Shown here: positions 23,442 through 31,884 of the stretch, in pieces | How positions within the stretch are numbered: position 1 is the stretch's first letter | Layout of the letters: each line of letters starts with the position of its first letter | Source of the DNA: a virus | Length of the DNA: 36,395 nt | Virus record (IMG/VR): IMGVR_UViG_3300014501_000043 | Coordinates: 1 to 36,395 of that record | Strand: one strand, 5' to 3' | Program-made: the position numbers and the translations under genes | The notes under the pieces: model-generated | The model's input: the letters and a program-made list of their open reading frames with translations, nothing else | What the model was told of the DNA's origin: nothing | Database searches by the model: none

Positions 23442-25053
23442 CGATAGATCTGATACTGAAAAATATCAAAAACCAGATTTTGAGAACTACCAATTCCAAA
23501 AGATTTCTACAGAAGATCCATTAGTATGGCAATTATATCAAAGTGGTGATGTTAAGGGTTTATTTCAGGTAGAGAGTGCATTGTGTCAACAATGGTGTAA
23601 AAAAATAAAGCCGAAAAACCTTGATGAACTATCTGCATTAATTAGCTTGGTGCGTCCGGGTGGGCTTGAATCGGGATTTTGTGAAAAATACGCTAATATT
23701 AAAAACGGATTAGAAGAACCGAGTTATATTCATCCAGCATTAGAACCTATTTTAGGTAAAACTTATTCCTGCTTGGTTTTTCAAGAGTCTATTTTAAGAA
23801 TATGTATAGATATTGCGGGTTTTTCAGATATCGAAGCAGATAATGCTAGACGTGCGGTAGGACACAAACTACCAGAAGAGATGGATAAAGTTAAGGTTCT
23901 ATTCATGGAAGGGTCGGCAAAAAAGGGCATTGTCTCTAAAGAGATAGCCGAAGAGATATTCTCATGGATTCAAAAGTCAGTTCGATATCTTTTTTGTGCT
24001 GGACACTCCTATAGTTATAGCTACACTTCGTATTTTGGTGCATATCAAAAACGCTACTTCCCTACTGAATTTTACACTTCTGCTTTGACTTTTTCAGATG
24101 AAAAACTAGACCCCAAGTTAGAGGTTTATGAATTAGTTCAGGATGCCAAACGACATAATGTGAAAATCTTGCCACCTGATATTCGTGAACGCAATATAGA
24201 CTTCAAAATCCTTAGAGATAAATTAATCTTGTTTGGATTATGCCACATTAGAAATATTGGTCGGGCCTCAATCGAGGAATTACAAGACCCCGAAAATGAC
24301 TTCTCCACCTTCACTGGCGTCCTAAAATCTCTCGGAAAAGTAAAACGCTCCGTAATTGAATCAATCATAAAGTCAGGTGGTTGTGATTGTTATGGTTTAT
24401 CTCGCAATCAAATGCTGCGTACAATATATGTAATCTGTGGCAGGAACGAAGTCGATCTCCGGGGAGACGATCTAGCTGTTTCCCGTCCACTAAGTCCCAT
24501 CGAACTTAAGTACTTTCACTTAGCTATAGGTCAATTTACAGTTCAACAAATCCTCCAGAAAATCCTAGATGAAGAAATCTGTATAAAAACCCGTAGACCT
24601 GCGATCGAAGCTAAGTTAAAGTATTTAGAGAACATCCCAAAAGAAACAAACCGCCAGAAAGCTATTTGGGAAAAACTCTATCTCGGCCTTAATCTAACTT
24701 GTTCCGCAGCAGATGATTTCACAAAGAACGAAAACGCAAAAACCTGTAAAGAGATCTACTCTCAACCTGTGGCTAACGAAAAGGAATGGAAAAATAAAGG
24801 AAAAAACTCAGTTACCATGCACGTTGTGGTCGATAGTATAAAAGAAGTAGAAAGTAAGACAAACGGTAATAAGTTTGGGATTTTAAAGGTATCGGATTCA
24901 AGCGGGGTTTTAGATCTAATGGTTTTTTCCAAAAATTGGGAACAGTATAAACCAGAACTCATGGAAGGCATAGTTTGTTGCATCAACGGACGAAAAAACC
25001 TGTTTAAAGATAGAGAATCAGTTATTGTAGAAGATATAGAAATCATAGGTTAA
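23422..25053 (+). CDS. dnaE-like (C): DNA polymerase III alpha, C-terminal part (fingers to OB fold)
   Basis: 543 aa. Begins in the linker before the conserved LYQSGDVKGLFQVES, continues through ISLVRPGG, LVFQESILRI, ARRAVGHK and AGHSYSYSYTSYFGAYQKRYFP (fingers), a helix-hairpin-helix region (LGKVKRSVIESIIKSGG) and a C-terminal OB fold (about 460-543). An ATG with GAGGA at 23409-23413, and an in-frame TAG two codons upstream, favour independent initiation over frameshifting. No sequence seems to be missing between the parts. Probably a two-subunit polymerase. Confidence 0.9.
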   Translation: MKTIEVDDRSDTEKYQKPDFENYQFQKISTEDPLVWQLYQSGDVKGLFQVESALCQQWCKKIKPKNLDELSALISLVRPGGLESGFCEKYANIKNGLEEPSYIHPALEPILGKTYSCLVFQESILRICIDIAGFSDIEADNARRAVGHKLPEEMDKVKVLFMEGSAKKGIVSKEIAEEIFSWIQKSVRYLFCAGHSYSYSYTSYFGAYQKRYFPTEFYTSALTFSDEKLDPKLEVYELVQDAKRHNVKILPPDIRERNIDFKILRDKLILFGLCHIRNIGRASIEELQDPENDFSTFTGVLKSLGKVKRSVIESIIKSGGCDCYGLSRNQMLRTIYVICGRNEVDLRGDDLAVSRPLSPIELKYFHLAIGQFTVQQILQKILDEEICIKTRRPAIEAKLKYLENIPKETNRQKAIWEKLYLGLNLTCSAADDFTKNENAKTCKEIYSQPVANEKEWKNKGKNSVTMHVVVDSIKEVESKTNGNKFGILKVSDSSGVLDLMVFSKNWEQYKPELMEGIVCCINGRKNLFKDRESVIVEDIEIIG

Positions 25054-25095
25054 ATATTCGTATAGCAAATTGTTTAAATAAAAATTAGGATTTAA

Positions 25096-27831
25096 ATGGA
25101 ACGAAAAAAACGCATTCTCTGGTGTTCTGAAGCAAGTTTTTTACACTCTGGGTTTTCTACACTTAGTCTAGACATACTCCATAAGTTATATAAGGCTGGC
25201 AAATATGAGATTGCCGAACTTTCTAGCTACGCTGCTAGCGATGATCCAAGAGCAATTGATGTTCCATGGAAGGTTTATGGTGCCATTCCCCCAAAGGAAA
25301 ACGAGTATGCTTATAAACATTATCATTCTGTGCAAACAGGTCAATTTGGGGAATCGGTTTTTGAGCAAGTGTGTTTAGATTTTAGACCTGATATTGTCCA
25401 CGACAATCGTGATGCATGGATGTGTTTGGCAGCTAACTCCTTAATATATAAAGATTTAGGGCAAATTGCCAAGATACAAGATGTTAAAATTGGCGATAAA
25501 ACATTAACACAAAATAGCGAAATACATTCCGTAACAAACATATTTCAAAGAAAGTTTACTGGCAAAACCTTTAAAATCAAAACATCTGTATTGTCAGACA
25601 CTTTAGAGATGACTGGTAATCATCCTGTGTATATCGTAGAAACTCATAGGCCTAGATGGTTTCCTAAAAATATAAATAATGGCCGATGGATTAACGCCGA
25701 AGATGTTAAAGTTGGACAATACACTCTTTTTCCATTACCAACTTTTGAAACCAAAAAAACCGACTTTAGTAATGAAATGCTCGAAGCTTTGGGTAATTTT
25801 GTTGCAGAAGGTTGTTATTTAAAACATAGTAATATGACCCATTTAAATATTAAAGATGGTATTCAAATTACAGGAAATGGCGAAGAAAAGGATAAATTTG
25901 ATAAGTTTATTAATACTCTAGCTCTACTAGATCCACAGTCTCATGTCCACAATACGAGGATGGACGATATTCATCCTACCTTTGTGATAAGAAGACTTGG
26001 ATCAAAAATAATACCACAATTATTGTGCAACTGGTTTGGAGAATATGCTAAAGGTAAAAGTTTACCAGATTGGATAATGTGCTTGCCAGTAGATCAATTG
26101 TCTTGGTTTATGAAAGGATTGATCAACGGAGATGGATCAAGATGTCATAAAACAAGAAACGGAAGATACTATACAGTGTCAGAGACACTGGCAAGGCAAA
26201 CATGGCTATGTCTACTCAAGTGCGGTATATACTCTTCCTTAAACAAAGGAACCACTAAGATTGGAGAGAGGGTTTTTGAAAGATATTTGTTAAATGTTCC
26301 TAAACTGCAATTTGACAAGTTCGTTAAACTTTTTGATTTTGGTTTATTTTCAAAATTAGAACATAGAAAAATTATAGATAATAATATTATAATGAGGATT
26401 AGATCTATAGAGGAAAAAACAGTAGAAAATATAGATGTATTTAACCTTGAAATAGAAGGGTCGCATACATATGTTTCCAATTTCCTGGTACATAATTGCG
26501 ACCATGAAATTAAAAGCCCATTTCGTGATAAATATAAACTATTTTGGATGCCGACAGTTGATGGGGAGCCACAAAGGCTTCAATGGCTAGATGATTATTC
26601 AAGAGCAGACTTGATTATGACATATAGCCAATATGGCAAGGATATATTAGAAAGAGAAGCACCAAATAAAGTAAAAGTTTTCGACGTTGGTCGTCCTGGT
26701 GTAAATCACGAGTTATTTGTTCCTATGGATAGGACTAAACTCAGGCAAGAGTACGGAATAGATCCACACGCTCAAATTCTAATGACAGTGATGCGTAATC
26801 AAAAACGCAAGTTATTTCCTGACTTAATTGAAATGTTTGCGGGATATCTTAAGCACTGCAAAACTATTGGCAATAAATTTTTAGAACAAAACTCATACCT
26901 TTTTATGCATACTTCCTATCCTGACGTAGGATATGATTTAGGCAAGTATATCATGGAGTTTGGTGTTGGTCATCGCTGTTTGTTTAGTTACTACTGTCGT
27001 AATTGTAGAAAAACCGCTATAGATTTCTTTCAAGGAGAATTTGCGGTTTGTAAATATTGCAATAAATTAGCTGCCTCAATGCCTAATACCTCTATTGGGG
27101 TTTCTAGGGAAGAACTAGCTAGGCTTTATAATCTAGCTGATCTGTATTGCCAGTATAGTATTGCAGAAGGCCTCGCCTGCCCACTAGTGGAAGCCAAGTC
27201 TTGTGGTTTGCCTGCTCTGGCTGTAGATTACACCGCAATGGCAGAACAAGTGAATATAGAAGGGTGTCAACCAATAAAGGTAGGGCGGTTTTTCTATGAA
27301 TCGTGCATGGAAACCGAACAGCGTCGTGCTTTGCCAGATAATACTGATTGCATAAAGAAAGTTTATGATTATTTCATTCTACCTACAGAAACTCGCCAGC
27401 GTTTTTCGCAACTTTGCCGTAACGATGTGGTTCAAAATTATACATTTGAGAGATGTGCTAGAATCTTTGAAAAGGCGATAGATTCACTTGAAGTGCCAGA
27501 ACATAGTGAAACTTGGCTGAATCCCAAAGGTAAATTTGCCCCAATGTCAATGCAATGGAATGAACCTAAATCAAACAGCGATTTTGTTGATGCTGTTATT
27601 GATAACATCCTAGGTAAGCCCGAGTTAAAAAACACATATTGGAAAACAGAACTCGTCAAAGGTTTAAATGTAGGATACGTCACGGAGAGGTCGGGACAGC
27701 ATAAATTCGACAGAAAAGCTTGTATTGGTATGTTTCAACAAATGGCTAAATTACATAATTATTGGGAAAATTCAAGGTTGAGTCTGCTGGAAAAACCTGA
27801 TAACAACAAAATTTCGTGGAAGCTTATTTAA
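25096..27831 (+). CDS. GT4-type glycosyltransferase with intein and zinc ribbon
   Basis: 911-aa precursor, about 553 aa after splicing. N-terminal Rossmann half (RILWCSEASFLHSGFSTLS, then FRPDIVHDNRDAWM). Intein at residues 110-467. The C-terminal half has KVKVFDVGRPGVNHELF, MTVMRNQKRKLFPDL and the E-x7-E donor-site motif AEGLACPLVEAKSCG, as in GT4 retaining enzymes. A four-Cys zinc ribbon (C634, C637, C652, C655) is inserted before that motif, which is unusual. Sugar and acceptor unknown. AGGA lies 5 nt before the ATG in a short gap after the polymerase gene. It starts the glycan block. Confidence 0.85.
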   Translation: MERKKRILWCSEASFLHSGFSTLSLDILHKLYKAGKYEIAELSSYAASDDPRAIDVPWKVYGAIPPKENEYAYKHYHSVQTGQFGESVFEQVCLDFRPDIVHDNRDAWMCLAANSLIYKDLGQIAKIQDVKIGDKTLTQNSEIHSVTNIFQRKFTGKTFKIKTSVLSDTLEMTGNHPVYIVETHRPRWFPKNINNGRWINAEDVKVGQYTLFPLPTFETKKTDFSNEMLEALGNFVAEGCYLKHSNMTHLNIKDGIQITGNGEEKDKFDKFINTLALLDPQSHVHNTRMDDIHPTFVIRRLGSKIIPQLLCNWFGEYAKGKSLPDWIMCLPVDQLSWFMKGLINGDGSRCHKTRNGRYYTVSETLARQTWLCLLKCGIYSSLNKGTTKIGERVFERYLLNVPKLQFDKFVKLFDFGLFSKLEHRKIIDNNIIMRIRSIEEKTVENIDVFNLEIEGSHTYVSNFLVHNCDHEIKSPFRDKYKLFWMPTVDGEPQRLQWLDDYSRADLIMTYSQYGKDILEREAPNKVKVFDVGRPGVNHELFVPMDRTKLRQEYGIDPHAQILMTVMRNQKRKLFPDLIEMFAGYLKHCKTIGNKFLEQNSYLFMHTSYPDVGYDLGKYIMEFGVGHRCLFSYYCRNCRKTAIDFFQGEFAVCKYCNKLAASMPNTSIGVSREELARLYNLADLYCQYSIAEGLACPLVEAKSCGLPALAVDYTAMAEQVNIEGCQPIKVGRFFYESCMETEQRRALPDNTDCIKKVYDYFILPTETRQRFSQLCRNDVVQNYTFERCARIFEKAIDSLEVPEHSETWLNPKGKFAPMSMQWNEPKSNSDFVDAVIDNILGKPELKNTYWKTELVKGLNVGYVTERSGQHKFDRKACIGMFQQMAKLHNYWENSRLSLLEKPDNNKISWKLI
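25423..26496 (+). mobile_element. LAGLIDADG intein in the first glycosyltransferase
   Basis: 358 aa, in frame, residues 110-467 of the host protein. Seen: C1 start (CLAANSLIY), block B GNHPVYIV, two LAGLIDADG-type helices (LGNFVAEG near 232-239; FMKGLINGDG 338-347) and a block F/G ending (VFNLEIEGSHTYVSNFLVHN) followed by Cys468 of the host. All splice residues (Cys1, terminal His-Asn, +1 Cys) are present, so splicing should work. The ligated junction would read DAWM-CDHEIK. The second helix keeps its acidic residue, so nuclease activity is possible. Confidence 0.9.
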
Positions 27832-27840
27832 AAAAAGCTG

Positions 27841-27848
27841 TATAAATA
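27841..27848 (+). promoter_or_regulatory. TATAAATA, T4-late-promoter-like octamer
   Basis: Exact TATAAATA in the 70-nt gap between the glycosyltransferase and the membrane-anchored protein, 53 nt before that gene's ATG. It matches the spacing seen at 9432. Tentative. Confidence 0.25.
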
Positions 27849-27901
27849 TCTTGGCGTTCTTTGGGTTCTTAAACCCACTTCTACAAGAAAGGGAACTTGC
27901 C

Positions 27902-28477
27902 ATGAAAAAGGTTTTTGGTTATATACTAGCGTTTACCGCAGTGATTTGTATGACTTTTGGTGGGGTTTTATGGCTGGAACATAAACCTATTCAGCGATCA
28001 ACATTAGATAATTTCCCTGGTGTTATTATGGCTGTCCAGGATGATAGTCTTGAACAATATGCACCTTTGTGGCAAAAAGAAATTGCAAGACGCTTTCCAA
28101 CAAAAACAGTCGGAATTTTATGCCACGGTGGAGATTTTATCGAGGGACAATTCGTGGTTAAAGTGGCTAATGGCGATCATTCGATTATGACCGCACAGGA
28201 TTTAGTACACCATTATCAAAAATTATATCCTGGATATCAGTTGGTACTTTTGGCGTGCAACACACATGCTCTTAAACTTGGTATTCCGGGGGTTTACTAC
28301 TCGCATTCAGAAACATGGTGTGCCCCAGACCGAGCTATTGAAGAAAACCCAGAAAATGAGTTTTTGACTTTAGATAAGAAACTTGATGGAGATACATCCG
28401 TAAGCCACAAAAGCCGTTGGGAATTATACCCAAACGTCACAGGTAATATTTATGAGATGGTTTCTGATTCTGAGTAA
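27902..28477 (+). CDS. Membrane-anchored protein with caspase/CHAT-like His-Cys pattern
   Basis: 191 aa. The ATG at 27902 is chosen over 27851 because AAAGGGA lies upstream and it gives a clean MKK start. Seen: an N-terminal hydrophobic helix (about 4-24) as signal or anchor, then VGILCHGGDF (H75) and LVLLACNT (C119), with strand-helix order between them. Caspase, CHAT and C80 cysteine peptidases place the catalytic His after one strand (HG) and the catalytic Cys after the next (xAC). The match is short, so a protease role is a hypothesis. It lies between two intein-bearing glycosyltransferase genes. Confidence 0.55.
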   Translation: MKKVFGYILAFTAVICMTFGGVLWLEHKPIQRSTLDNFPGVIMAVQDDSLEQYAPLWQKEIARRFPTKTVGILCHGGDFIEGQFVVKVANGDHSIMTAQDLVHHYQKLYPGYQLVLLACNTHALKLGIPGVYYSHSETWCAPDRAIEENPENEFLTLDKKLDGDTSVSHKSRWELYPNVTGNIYEMVSDSE

Positions 28478-28517
28478 ATAAATTTAGTTTAGACCAAGGA
28501 AATTAAAGGATTAAGGA

Positions 28518-30899
28518 ATGAAGATAGCATATCTTGGCCCCGTTTTTGATTCCACTGGATATTCAAAAGCTATAATTGAGAGTGTTTTAGCCCTAGATGA
28601 AATTGGGGTTGACGTAGCAGTTCGTTCAGTTAAGATGACCAATACATCTGGAGAAGTACCGCAAAGAATTAAGGAATTATCCAAGAATAATCTACAAGGG
28701 GTGGATTGTGTCATCCAACATAATTTACCTAGCGAGTTTGTCTATAGTTCTAAATGCCAACAAATCGGTCGTTGGGACTATGAGACATCAAACTTCAAAA
28801 ATGCAAATTGGTGCGATAATCTTAGGTTAATGGATAAATTGATAGTTTCGGCTACCTTCGCAAAAACCGCAGTAAAAAACACCGATCCATCCCTAGATGA
28901 AAAAACCTACGTCTGTCCTCACGCCATAGACACTTCCAAATTCGACAAACAATATGATTTAATGGATTTTGGTTTCAAAAATAAACCGCTGAAATTCTAC
29001 ACCGTCGCTGAATTTGGTATGCGGAAAAACCTTCCTGCAACTATAGCTGCTTACTATTCCTCATTTTGTAGCGATGATTCAGTCTTGTTAGTGATCAAAT
29101 CACATATCTCAGGTGGTGATGTCACCAAAATGATTGAGGATATTTGTAATGACCTCAAGCGTACGATGCATAAGTTTAACGATCCAAACCTATATCCACC
29201 TATAGCGGTTATAGGAAGTTATTTAAGCGATGATAAGATTAATTCGTTACATAAAAGTTGCGATGTTTTTGTAAGTTCATCTCGTGGAGAAGCATTCTGT
29301 ACATTACCATCTGCTGAAATTAAGACTATTGGTGGCACAAAGCCAATATCCTCATTTATAGTTGGAGACAAAGTATATTCTCATACTGGCCAACTGAGGG
29401 ATGTTACGGGTGTGATTTCAAGACAATATGATGGTGAAATGATCAATATAGATTGTGTGTCTAGAAATAAAGACATCTTGTCGTTAACACCAAACCATAA
29501 AGTTAGAGCAGTCAGGACTTCTTCTTTATGTAATTGTTCTAAAAAACGAATGTTCGATGAATTGATTTATAATCCCATTATAGATCAAATAGAACACTCA
29601 AATAAAAACATTCAATATAATTCAAAATATAATAAAATTCAACTAGAATGGATAGAAGCCTCCGATTTAAAAGTTGGCGATCATATCTTTTACCCTAAAT
29701 TGAAATCTTTGAATCCACCATTATTCTTAAATGCCAGTGAATTTATTGATAATAATAAATATACTTTTAAAGACGGCAAAATATTTGGAAAAACTAGTAA
29801 TCAATTTGGTGAAAAATATGAAAGTAAAAGATTAATATCCAGTTGGGATAGAATACCAATAAATAAAGATATTATGAAACTATTCGGATATTTTGTTGCC
29901 GAAGGATGCACTACCGATCAAGGTGTGATATACTTTTGTTTTCATGCCAAAGAAATAGAATATCATAATGAAGTCGCATCCCTAATGGGTTTATTAGGGA
30001 TAAAACAAGCTAAACCAAATGTAAGAGGTAATTCTTATTCCTGTAAATTTTCCAACATAGTTTTAGCAAATATGCTAAGAAAATTATTTGGTGGATATTC
30101 TAGAAATAGAGTTTTACCAGAATGGTTCTTAAGTCTTGATGATGAATTAAAATTATCTTTTATCAATGGTTTATTTAATGGAGATGCCTCATATTTAGCC
30201 AAAACATCGTACGATATATCATCAAAAAAACTATCATCTCAAATATTTGATATACTATCATCATTAGGATTTTGTTGTTCTCAAAGCAAGAGAATGATAA
30301 ATGATAGATTTTATTATAAAATAAAAATATCGAACATTTTTGACCACAATAGACTGATGGATCTACTTAATAGACCAAAAGAAGAATACTTAATACAAGG
30401 CAGAAATCAAAGAGCTAACCTAACGCAAAAGGATTTTCAACTAGTGAAAATTCGCTCTGTCACAAAATCACAGTATTCTGGTCAAGTATATAATTTGTCT
30501 GTGAGTGATGAAAATAGCTATTTGTGTAACGATCTGGCTATCCATAACTGTATTCCATATATTGAAGCTTTAGGTTTTGGTAATCCTTGCATTGTACCAA
30601 AACACTCCGCTTTTTTAGATTATCATTATGACACAGATTTGATGGTCGATTCAACTGACTCTATAGTTTTTGGAGTCCAAGGTTGTCCACCTGGATTATA
30701 TACCGCAAATGAGATTTGGGGAAACCCTTCATTAGTTGATCTAGCATATAAAATGAGAGTGGTCTATGAAGACTCAGAAATATATTTTCAGAAAGAAATG
30801 GTTGAGGGAAGAAAAGCATATGTACAGCGGGATTTTAGCCGCAAAGTAGTAGGGCAGAAATTGATGGAGATCATCTCTGGGAGCCAAGATGCAAAATAA
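28518..30899 (+). CDS. GT4-type glycosyltransferase with intein in its donor-site motif
   Basis: 793-aa precursor, about 376 aa after splicing. N-terminal half: IAYLGPVFDSTGYSKAIIES, with the GT4 hinge segment VCPHAIDTSKF and FYTVAEFGMRKNLPATIAAY. Host sequence stops at SSSRGEAF and resumes at CIPYIEALGFGNPCIVP, so the intein splits the E-x7-E nucleotide-sugar motif (GEAF-CIPYIE). The enzyme must therefore be inactive until splicing. Sugar and acceptor unknown. It ends overlapping the next GT gene by 11 bases. Confidence 0.87.
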   Translation: MKIAYLGPVFDSTGYSKAIIESVLALDEIGVDVAVRSVKMTNTSGEVPQRIKELSKNNLQGVDCVIQHNLPSEFVYSSKCQQIGRWDYETSNFKNANWCDNLRLMDKLIVSATFAKTAVKNTDPSLDEKTYVCPHAIDTSKFDKQYDLMDFGFKNKPLKFYTVAEFGMRKNLPATIAAYYSSFCSDDSVLLVIKSHISGGDVTKMIEDICNDLKRTMHKFNDPNLYPPIAVIGSYLSDDKINSLHKSCDVFVSSSRGEAFCTLPSAEIKTIGGTKPISSFIVGDKVYSHTGQLRDVTGVISRQYDGEMINIDCVSRNKDILSLTPNHKVRAVRTSSLCNCSKKRMFDELIYNPIIDQIEHSNKNIQYNSKYNKIQLEWIEASDLKVGDHIFYPKLKSLNPPLFLNASEFIDNNKYTFKDGKIFGKTSNQFGEKYESKRLISSWDRIPINKDIMKLFGYFVAEGCTTDQGVIYFCFHAKEIEYHNEVASLMGLLGIKQAKPNVRGNSYSCKFSNIVLANMLRKLFGGYSRNRVLPEWFLSLDDELKLSFINGLFNGDASYLAKTSYDISSKKLSSQIFDILSSLGFCCSQSKRMINDRFYYKIKISNIFDHNRLMDLLNRPKEEYLIQGRNQRANLTQKDFQLVKIRSVTKSQYSGQVYNLSVSDENSYLCNDLAIHNCIPYIEALGFGNPCIVPKHSAFLDYHYDTDLMVDSTDSIVFGVQGCPPGLYTANEIWGNPSLVDLAYKMRVVYEDSEIYFQKEMVEGRKAYVQRDFSRKVVGQKLMEIISGSQDAK
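29298..30548 (+). mobile_element. LAGLIDADG intein in the second glycosyltransferase
   Basis: 417 aa, residues 261-677 of the host protein. Seen: Cys1 (CTLPSAEIKTI), block B SLTPNHKVRAV, two LAGLIDADG-type helices (LFGYFVAEG 455-463; INGLFNGDAS with D556), a block F-like VYNLSVSDENSYLCND and LAIHN-C at the end. All splice residues are present. It differs in length, site and sequence from the first intein, so the two entered separately. Confidence 0.9.
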
Positions 30900-31884
30900 A
30901 GTTGAAGGTATACTTAGGCAAATTAATCGAGACCCAAAAGAAGATTTACATGTTTTAACCTTCGCGACTCATGAATCGAGCCAGGAAAATTTATCTACTT
31001 TGCCTATAAAATACTATTTATACCAAGGACAGGGGGTGAAAATCTGGGAAAATAAATATCGTCAATTGCCAAAAAATCACATTTTGCTTGATGGTTCACC
31101 TAATCAAATAAAACCAGATATAAAATTGGATTGTGTTTTATCTCAGAATAAATTTGCACATTGGAAAATATCTAAACAAATAGCCCAACAGTGCAATATC
31201 CCGTTAATAAATTTAGAACATTGCCTACCACATCCCAAAGCTAATGAAAAATACTTAACGATGTACAAATCAATGGAATCTGACTTAGATTTGTTTATCA
31301 GTCATTATAGTATGAAAAAGTGGGGTTATGAAGAAAACGGAAAAACCAAGGTAATTAATCATGGTATAAATACTGAGGTTTTTAAAAGGAACAAGAGTAT
31401 ATTGAAGGAAGGCTTTGCTCTGTCGGTTTGTAATGATCTAAAAAATCGTCAATGGGCGTGTGGTTACAATGAGTGGCAACAATTAGTTAGTGGATTTCCT
31501 AATAAGATTCTAGGTTCTAATCCAGGATTGTCCGAACCAGCAAAGTCTTTAGATGATCTAGTAGAAAACTATAATAAAGCGGTTTGTTTTGTTTCATCAA
31601 GTTTGGTTAGTCCAATTCCTACGGTCGTTTTAGAGGCAATGAGTTGTAGTTTACCTATTATTTGTTTGGACAATTGCTGTCTACCCGAGATTGTACAAGA
31701 TGGTTTTAACGGATTTATTAGTAATGACATTGAATATTTGCGATCTAAAATTAAACTTTTACTAGAAAGTCCAAAGCTAGCTATTGAGCTTGGTGAAAAT
31801 GCTAGAAAAACCATAGAAGATAAGTTCTCACTTAAGAACCATTTAAATCAATGGATGCAAATATTTAAGGAAATTGTTCAATGA
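30889..31884 (+). CDS. GT4-type glycosyltransferase
   Basis: 331 aa. Seen: DLDLFISHYSMKKWGYEENGKTKVINHGINTEVF, the GT4 hinge pattern, and SPIPTVVLEAMSCSLPIICLDNCCLPEIV followed by NGFI, typical of the C-terminal donor-binding half. The first Glu of the E-x7-E motif is replaced (SLVSPIP), so activity may differ. The N-terminal half is shorter than usual. No intein. Overlaps the GT genes/MTase-like genes on either side, so this block is a coupled operon. Confidence 0.8.
   Translation: MQNKVEGILRQINRDPKEDLHVLTFATHESSQENLSTLPIKYYLYQGQGVKIWENKYRQLPKNHILLDGSPNQIKPDIKLDCVLSQNKFAHWKISKQIAQQCNIPLINLEHCLPHPKANEKYLTMYKSMESDLDLFISHYSMKKWGYEENGKTKVINHGINTEVFKRNKSILKEGFALSVCNDLKNRQWACGYNEWQQLVSGFPNKILGSNPGLSEPAKSLDDLVENYNKAVCFVSSSLVSPIPTVVLEAMSCSLPIICLDNCCLPEIVQDGFNGFISNDIEYLRSKIKLLLESPKLAIELGENARKTIEDKFSLKNHLNQWMQIFKEIVQ

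Noticed and set aside
23980-24060. Split intein at the cyanobacterial DnaE site
   Set aside because: The site (AGHSYSYSYTSY) is continuous, with no intein blocks at the ends of either polymerase gene.
24598-24610. Cyanobacterial HIP1 site (GCGATCGC) as host clue
   Set aside because: Only a partial match (GCGATCGA); no exact copies noticed, so it cannot support a cyanobacterial host.
9432-27848. T4-style late transcription throughout
   Set aside because: Only two exact TATAAATA sites lie in gaps, and such octamers are expected by chance in AT-rich DNA; kept only as low-confidence sites.
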